From contig CACVBU010000702.1 of NCBI GenBank assembly GCA_902728285.1, positions 941,499-1,005,498 on the forward strand: 64,000 bases of DNA, given 5' to 3'. This stretch comes from Clytia hemisphaerica (lineage: Eukaryota; Cnidaria; Hydrozoa; Leptothecata; Clytiidae). Positions 57,217 through 64,000 of the stretch are shown in pieces. Numbering within the stretch: the first letter of the stretch is position 1; each line of letters starts with the position of its first letter. Position numbers and translations under genes: made by a program. A model generated the notes under the pieces. That model had not been told where the DNA came from and made no database searches. It worked only from the letters and a program-made list of their open reading frames with translations.

Positions 57217-57472
57217 CACCTTTTTTTTTAAGAAACACACTTTAAAAAAACATGAGGCTCAGAATGCCCAAAAACTATGAAGCATCTAAGAAACATGCTG
57301 AGGCTGAGAATGAGAAAATAACATTTTTTAATTCGTTTTTTTCTTTAAGAACCTTCCAATCCAGCCTTCCATGAGGCTGATTATGTCAAAAAGTTTAGAA
57401 ACATGTATGAAACATTTAAGGCTCAAAAGGCCAATTTCTTAAAAAAACAACTAGTTTCTTAAAAAAAACGTG
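57217..57472 (-). mobile_element. Keyword MITE, word ATGTTTCTTA (reverse copy of the 47-kb element)
   Basis: TA-flanked (57215-57216 and 57473-57474), ends CACCTTTTTTTTTAAGAAAC and GTTTCTTAAAAAAAACGTG. On the minus strand it aligns with 47015-47293 along its length, sharing GGCCTTTTGAGCCTTAAATG and CATAATCAGCCT. Confidence 0.8.
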
Positions 57473-57842
57473 TAATCAACACAAATCTTTTTATACTTAC
57501 TAGTTATACTAGAACAGAGATACTAGAACCTTAAGATTTCCGTTTTCTCAAAACTTTCGAAAAAAAGTTCGTGCCTTTCGAAAAAAATTTCGTGCCTTTG
57601 AAAAAAAAGTTCGTGCCTTCGAATACAGAATGCACTAATAAGAATAATTATTCATATGGCTAATGCTTTGTTCAAAGGTCTGAACATGAAATACGAGAAA
57701 GTGCAAAAAGTAAAGTAAAGCCTTTCAATAAAGCCTCTTCCCGAACAGTGGATGGTCAATCAAATGCTTATCTTTTCATCTTTTTCAGAGGTCTTCACAC
57801 ACTCAAACTGAGTGATCAATCAAGGCTTTAGTATATTTTTAA

Positions 57843-58110
57843 AGCGACTGTAGTGCAGTGGTAGAGCATCCGGCTACAGTTCGCAAGGTTGCGGGTTCAA
57901 CCCCCAGCCGGGTCATACCAAAGATTTCTAAAATGGTACTCGATGCCTCTCTGCTTGATGCTCAGCAATTAAGAGAAGGATCAAGGGTAAGTGGAGCAAT
58001 CTAGGGAGAAAGAGTGGCGCCCTTCCCTACCTTCGGGTAGATAGCTATCGAAAGAGGAGCCTTCGGGTCGCCTCCGACTGCGGTCGCATACTATCTTACT
58101 TACTACTAGC
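57843..58110 (+). mobile_element. tRNA-derived SINE
   Basis: The head GTAGTGCAGTGGTAGAGC (A box) and GCGGGTTCAACCCC (B box) have tRNA spacing, but stems do not pair as in a tRNA. The body has palindromic CCTACCTTCGGGTAG and GGAGCCTTCGGGTCGCCTCC. It is flanked by TAGTATATTTTTAA and TAGCATATTTTAAT, a plausible diverged target duplication. Confidence 0.7.
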
Positions 58111-58870
58111 ATATTTTAATTTGATTTTTAGGCATGAAAGATTTTTAATGGTATCAACCTGCGAGAAAGTTTCTACAATCTCCTAAGAATTTTGATAAAA
58201 TAATTACAAAAAATACTACGAAAACTTACAGGTAAATTCTGATGTAAGTCGCCATTCATTTCCACAGCCAGTATTTCGAGTTTCAAAATTAACCAAAAAT
58301 ATTTTAAAATGACTTTCAAAGGTAGGCAAAGTAACACATACCGTTCATGAATCGATCCAAATCATTTTCGAAAGGTCCAACAAGGAAAGCTTTAAAAAGA
58401 AAAGAGCAAGAATATGAGCGACTCGGCTGTAGTAGTCCGGACAGAGCAAAAAGGTAGTCGAAAATATAGGGAAAGCATTACGCATGACACGTATTCACTC
58501 AAAGCCATGGTTCCGTAAGAGGATCTGCCCTGGTTGGTTGACCACTTTGATCTTTTTTATCCAGTTTGGAATGAATATTAAACGAGCTTTTGAGCGTGCT
58601 GATTGGCATAAGCAAAACAATCGCACCAAAATCAAAAGTCCATCACAAACTTAAACACTAGGACCCAGTTGCTTTCACTTTCGTTTACAGGCGCAAAAGG
58701 CAACGCGGTTTTGATTGTTTTGATTGAACAACCAAGTCAGATCTTCACATTCGCCATACAACTTTAGAGCAGAGCGTGGTATGCACAGAATGGATGATCT
58801 GTTATGAGATTAGAAAAAAAACCATTGGCATTTTCCAATAAATTTAAACTTGCTCGATCTGGCTACCGTG

Positions 58871-59428
58871 AATAGCACAGGTCAAAATCATATATTGACA
58901 CTGTGCCGACGAATCGAGATTCTATTCAGCGCGCAATCAACGAAGACAAAAGTAACCATGACGACGATCCAAGATCTTGGATGAGGTTCAAAGTTGATAT
59001 TTTTATTCCCGTCGTTGAAAACACAACTTACAAAAAGTCATCAATGCTTTGTAAAATGAGTCAGTGATAGAGAATCATAACATAAAGTCTGTCTATTATT
59101 TCCATTCAATTAAAGTGACATTTCCATAATTAAAAGTTTAGTAATTACTGTTATACATTTGGGGATCATATAAAAGATTTCTTTCGAAATAAATTCATTT
59201 CAATTACACTTGGAGGTTTCTGGGGGATTCGTAAATAGTAAACTGCATACTGATACAGTCTGCTAGACATTAATATGGTAATATTTGCTCTTCATCTTTG
59301 ATTTTTTCTACAGTGATTAGATTGACACATGCGCGATAAAATTTCTATTATTTGTCTTCAGAGGTTAACATATTTTTTGAAAACTTAACCTCTGATACTC
59401 AGGGTACAATCTGGCGGTAAGAAACCAT
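58871..59428 (-). repeat. About 550-bp dispersed repeat, copy 2 (inverted)
   Basis: Reverse complement of 42802-43310, with about 40 bp extra near 59148-59188. Matches run through GCGCGCAATCAACGAAGAC, CCAAGATCTTGGATGAGG, AGTCAGTGATAGAGAATCAT and GACACATGCGCGATAAAAT. Confidence 0.75.
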
Positions 59429-59540
59429 CTGGGAAAAAAATTAACGCTACTTTCTCTTTTATGGGGAAGTAAATTGTAGATTAAGACTCAAGCTCCCTTA
59501 CTATTACACCTCAAGGTTAACAGGCCCTTTTAGACTGAGC

Positions 59541-59789
59541 CAATAGACACCTCACAAATTTCAAATATTTTGTATGGGTTTATTTAAAATTTCACGAATC
59601 AGCCAAAAGTCAATTAAAGTGGCCTTGAAAATGCCAACTTTTGACATAAATAGCAATTTTACAGGGTATGTTCAGCCAAAAATCTGATCTTAGAAATTTT
59701 ACGGGGATTTAATTTCGCGAGTCAGTAATCTCACACGATTTCGCAAAATCCAAGCTCGCGAAATTGATTAAAATGAAGTGTCTATTCAT
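59541..59789. mobile_element. MITE-like, CAATAGACAC termini
   Basis: CAATAGACACCTCA at the left and TGAAGTGTCTATTCA at the right are inverted and imperfect. Words AATTTCACGAA, AATTTCGCGAG and GATTTCGCAAAA link it to the 54660 element. Confidence 0.5.
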
Positions 59790-61731
59790 AGAGGTATAAA
59801 GAAAGACAGGAGATGAATTTGTCGGTAATTGGTCGTTAAAGTCTTTTGATTTCTTTTATGTAATAAATCAAAAGAAATTCTAGGCTCGCCCGAAGAAATA
59901 CGACTTTTTAGTAGAACTCAAGTTTGCTCTGAACATTCTTATTATCAGCATCGAAGATTTCTAGCCTTCTAATATACGAGAATAAAATAAAATTTAGCTC
60001 CACGAAATAAGTTTGCGTTTAATTTTGTCATCCATTAAATTTTGTTTTGAAAAGATATTTTCTCCAGCCAGAAAATAAAAAGTTATGTATAAGCACACAC
60101 AATTTCAGACCCAATTTGTAGACAAAAAGTCGCTGGAGAATTTTGGAGGAAAGTATTAAGCAATAGAGTTCACCTTGAAGAAAATGTTGATCGAAAAATC
60201 TTGTCATTTGATGAAGGATTGCAAAGTTTACAGGCCTTTTTTTAATCCAAATATTTTCTTACACCAATGTCAGAAACAATGAATCTCGTCTCATCTTATT
60301 TCCAACACTTAAGTTAGCCAATAAGATTTCACCTATCAACAAAAGAGCTCATTAAAAATGCACGATATATGAGATTATGAGCATGCATACCTCGTAATTT
60401 TTTTAATCGTAGGGCGAGCATGGTTACAATAGCATACTTCTCCTGTTTCTTTATACCTCCATGATCTATTCATATGCTTTTGTAGGCCCCCTTTGTAGAA
60501 AAAAAATTGTTTTTATGTTTTGATTTTTTTTATCCAAATAATCTTTGGCTTTTTATGTTTGATTTATATTTAAGTAGTTATACCTTAAATGATCGTATTT
60601 TCAGGATTTGTGCGATAACTTTCCGTATAAATTGAATCTGAACTTCAAATCGTTTAGCAATATTTGACTGCAACTAACCATAATCGATGTAAACTATTAT
60701 CCACGAATAGTGGATCATCAGAAGATGAAGTGAAAACAGATAGAAAGTCAATAGAACGAAAATGGTAAAGGAAAAATTCGGAGGTGCAAAATAGACTCTG
60801 TTGGAGAAATTCTTTTTTAAATTATTATATTATACCCTGACCAAATTCAATTCTTTTCTGCTGCCGTAAATTTAATTTAGGATCTAATTCAAGTATCTAG
60901 CATGCAATAAAAAGTTCTCAGTAAGAGCTTTCTGAAATGTTATTTAAAGCTGTGCAAGATCTAGATGAGTTAGGCCACATTTACTAACAAAATAATAATA
61001 ACATAATAAGACTACGTCAAGTATTCGAGTGAAAGCATGAAAGCCCTAATCGAACGAGGTCAATCATTCGGGAATTTGTGGTAGAAAAGCAGAATTAAAT
61101 TTTCACTAAAAGTCGGACATTGGAGGGAACCACACAGTTGTAATTTCATCAGTATCAACTTTCCGTGAGTTGGTTCGTGATGACATATGAAGAAATCTCT
61201 TTCAGCGGCAAATTCATAAAAACTGTTTAATCAAATCCCACCACCAGCTCCCATTCAAATTACTTGAAAGTATTTTTAAATTGTTTGTTAAGAATTCTAA
61301 GCGATTCAAATAAATAAAAGAAACAGATAAAAATAGTTTCAACTCATCTTTTTCTTGATGAATTATTGATTTGATGAATTATTGATTTGAAAAAAATATT
61401 TTTTTCGCAAATTTGTTAAGTTAAAAAATATTAGACATAAAATACAAACAATTCTCTTCACGCAAAAACTTTGTAGATTGAAGGTTTGTGTACAGGGAAT
61501 AGAACGAAACAAAGTCCAGTTATCAGTCATAGGGTGAGTAAAACCAAGTATTTTTTGTAAAACAAAACATAAAAGCTATTGAGATTTATTTGTACGAGGT
61601 ATAAATGTAATTTGCTGTACAACCTCCGTTCGAAAAAGTTTCTTTTACACTTACACAGACGTCTGAACGCAAGAAAACTCTCGTTGCGGAGCGTTTTAAC
61701 CCTATTCATATTATACTACCGTACTTACCTA
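59790..61731. other. Intergenic, nothing recognised
   Basis: A/T-rich; no open frame with family features, no RNA gene, no clear repeat. Confidence 0.45.
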
Positions 61732-63636
61732 CCGGTTGCGCCACAAAAAAGTTTCTCTCTTTGAAACCAAATTTCTCGAAATCTAAAAATTTTGAAAGAA
61801 CCATTCCTATTTCATTGGAAAGAAGAAAGATAGACTTAAATTTTGATGGGTCATTTATTAAATTCGATTAATTAGATTAAAAGTTATGCTCAATTGAATA
61901 AAAATGTTACTTTCAGAAAGTGCTCGAAAACGTTAAAAATCGACCTATCAAATTTTTACTTTAAATTTGGCAATCGCAATAGCCTTTACATGATTAACAG
62001 CATTTTTCATTAACTAAACAGATACATTTTGAAACTGAAGGGTCGAAAGGGTTTAAAATCATCATCAAAATTAATTTATTTTAGTTTTACCAAAATTTTC
62101 CTGAGATTTTTGGTTCTAGACTGGATAAAGTCTATGTAAGGGTGGATCTACACACCCCTGTCTCAGTAACCCGGTAGAGTTTAAAAGCTCACCGGGGTGG
62201 CTAAGAAAATAACAGGATTTCACCGGGGCAGATTTTTGACTGAAAAAAGTCGCCGGGTTGTAAAATTTGAGGTAAACTTTCACCGGGGTACAGTTTTTTT
62301 ATATAAAGACCAGTAAAATCTTTTGATGCTATGACTACTATTGTTATTTTAAGCATCAAATTGTTCTAATGCTTTTTATACTCCCTGATTGTAATACTAA
62401 ACCTCAATTTGGCTAAAATAGCCCCGGTCAAAAAAGGGAAATGCTTATCGCCCTGTACCAAAAAATTGAAAAATTGAACCCGGATGTTTATTGGAGTTAT
62501 TTTTTTATCAACCTATTTCAATGCTTCCAGTGAGTCTACATTCTAAATACAAGGTCAATCTGAAGAGTAGTTCAAGATTTATGGCTAGTTTTCTGTTTAA
62601 TTAAATCATGCGAAATTAAGACAGTTTTGCCATGAAGGTTGCAATGCCCATAATATATGAAAATGTCTAAATTAACAAACTAAAATGTATTTTTTTCCAA
62701 TAAATAATCGCAAATACAAAAAAATATCTTTGCTAGCGAATACGTGTATCAAACGACCAATTTAATTTTTCAACAGTTTTCAGTGAAATTACATAAAACC
62801 CAAACGCTTTAAAGTCTAGTACATTGAATATGCGTAAAATATTCTCATATAAACAATCTTAAATGTGTTCCTAGGGTTATGATGGAAAGCTCTTCAAGTT
62901 TAAAAAGTAAATCGCAAAATTGCAACACAAATTTATTTTTCTTTGTTAATTTCATTTCTTTATCACTTTATTAGTTTTCTTCTTATATTATTGTTCTGTT
63001 TAAAATGTAAGAAGTTTAAGAAATATTTATTTATAAAGGATGATATTTGACCGGGCCTCAACTATAAATTTCTAAAATTTGACCGGGTTCAAATTTTAGA
63101 TTATTTTTTGACCGGGGTTACCAATTTTCCACCGGGGACAAAATTTGGCCTGTTTTTAGGCATTTTTTTCACCGGGCTACTCACCGGGGTGGATCTGACC
63201 GGGCCACTGACTCAGGGGTGTATCTACCTCGAAACCAATATTTGATGTATTTTTATGAATTCTACTAGACTTTTTGGCCTTTTTCGACGAATTTTCTTCC
63301 TTTCATTGAAATTCAACCTTCCTTTAAATAACAAAAGGTCATTTAGACAGCTAATTATCATTTTCAATGACTGAAACGAAAATACTGATATATCATGTAG
63401 TTATGCTTCTGAATAATTTGATAGGTAGATTTTTAACGTTTTTGAGCACTTTCCGAAAGTAACTTTTTTATTCAATTGAGCATAACTTTTGATCTAATGA
63501 ATCGAATTCAATAAATGACCCATCGAAATTTAAGTTTATCTTTCTTCTTTACAATAAAATAGGAATGGTTCTTTTAAAATTTTAGATTTCGAGAAAATTA
63601 ATTTTAAAGAGAGAAACTTTTTTGTGGCGCACCCGG
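61732..63636. mobile_element. 1.9-kb element with about 220-bp terminal inverted repeats
   Basis: The left end CCGGTTGCGCCACAAAAAAG mirrors the right end TTTTTTGTGGCGCACCCGG, with TA outside both (61730-61731 and 63637-63638). The arms (61732-61950 and 63418-63636) stay alignable for about 220 bp. The interior has no transposase and is mostly occupied by a nested element. Single arms of this family lie at 15748-15996 and 21390-21570. Confidence 0.8.
62141..63228. mobile_element. 1.1-kb nested element with CACCGGGG words
   Basis: GGATCTACACACCCCTG at the left and CAGGGGTGTATCTACC at the right are inverted, extending to TCTCAGT / ACTGACT. CACCGGGG, GACCGGG and TCGCCGGG words occur about twelve times, concentrated in the two subterminal zones (62170-62300 and 63045-63205). 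It lies between the arms of the 61732-63636 element. No coding potential. Confidence 0.75.
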
Positions 63637-63638
63637 TA

Positions 63639-64000
63639 TAACAATCCAAAAGCTTCCTTAACAATCAAAAGCGCCAGAATCGCAAATATCTAGATATTGC
63701 TGCGGTATAACCACTTTTTTGCAATTTTGGCGCTTTTAATTGTCGAGCGAGCGGTTGGATTGTTAAGGGTAAATACGGTAGGCTTTTAAAACTTTCAGAA
63801 CTAGGGGATGGGCTTTTCCTGTACCATCCCTCAACTTTTGATCTAGTTGGTCTTTTTCAATGAAATTTGGCACACAATATCCTTGTCATTTAAGGTATAC
63901 CGAAGGTTAACACTATTACAAAACTATCGGCAAATCACTAAACTCTTTTATTGTCTCCTTTTCTTCTGATTTCAGGAAGTCAATCCAAAGAAGAACACCA
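63639..64000. other. Right window edge, no gene recognised
   Basis: CAATCAAAAGCGCCA and TGGCGCTTTTAATTG (about 63661 and 63728) form an imperfect inverted pair. TTTCTTCTGATTTCAG at 63959-63974 is a good splice acceptor shape at the very edge, so an exon of a plus-strand gene might begin at 63975; too little remains to tell. Confidence 0.3.

Noticed and set aside
57843..57914. Functional tRNA gene
   Set aside because: A and B boxes are good, but the acceptor and anticodon stems do not pair and a SINE body follows; annotated as a SINE head.

Overview
The window is eukaryotic, metazoan genomic DNA. It is strongly A+T-rich, the genes are interrupted by GT-AG introns, and there are TTAGGG-type telomeric words and abundant miniature inverted-repeat elements. 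Geminin, a DEG/ENaC channel, an SLC49-family transporter and a Myc/Max-type bHLH-zipper gene make it an animal. The protein style and the transposon mix (PHD-finger ORF1 proteins, Penelope-like elements, P2X7-C-domain genes) suggest a cnidarian or another early-branching animal. That placement is inference, not proof.

Genes, left to right: (1) the last four exons of a carnitine O-acetyltransferase (+, 1-3162) ending in the peroxisomal signal SKL; (2) a PLPP6-like PAP2 phosphatase (-, 7540-8133) head-to-head with (3) geminin (+, 9506-10237), with a 1.08-kb inverted-repeat element between them; (4) a four-exon SLC49A4/DIRC2-like lysosomal transporter (+, 23450-25714); (5) a two-exon DEG/ENaC channel subunit (-, 26814-28601); (6) a two-exon, cysteine-rich, single-pass membrane protein that I do not recognise (+, 33616-34383); (7) a Myc/Max-family bHLH-leucine-zipper protein (-, 38013-38618). 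Beyond 39 kb I see no intact conserved host gene.

Mobile DNA fills much of the rest. There are two PHD-finger plus RNA-binding ORF1 retroelements without a reverse transcriptase, one intact at 16.3-17.3 kb and one decayed inside a CRAT intron. A broken Penelope-like reverse transcriptase lies at 43.5-44.75 kb and is split by a G-rich insert. A transposase-like C-terminal segment (47.5-48.07 kb) converges on a frameshifted P2X7-C-terminal-domain relic (48.09-48.44 kb). There are two SINE-like loci with tRNA-type promoter boxes and more than twenty MITE-like inverted repeats, some nested (a pogo-like element inside a hAT-like one; one 1.1-kb element inside a 1.9-kb one).

The most unusual pattern is that many of these elements are built around one short word repeated many times, and each element has its own word. 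Three or four elements (47.0, 50.8, 53.3 and 57.2 kb) appear to share one skeleton, while the word has been replaced together at the terminal repeats and at every internal site. I read this as possible co-evolution of an element with the protein that binds it. All calls come from reading the sequence; no alignment or database search was run.
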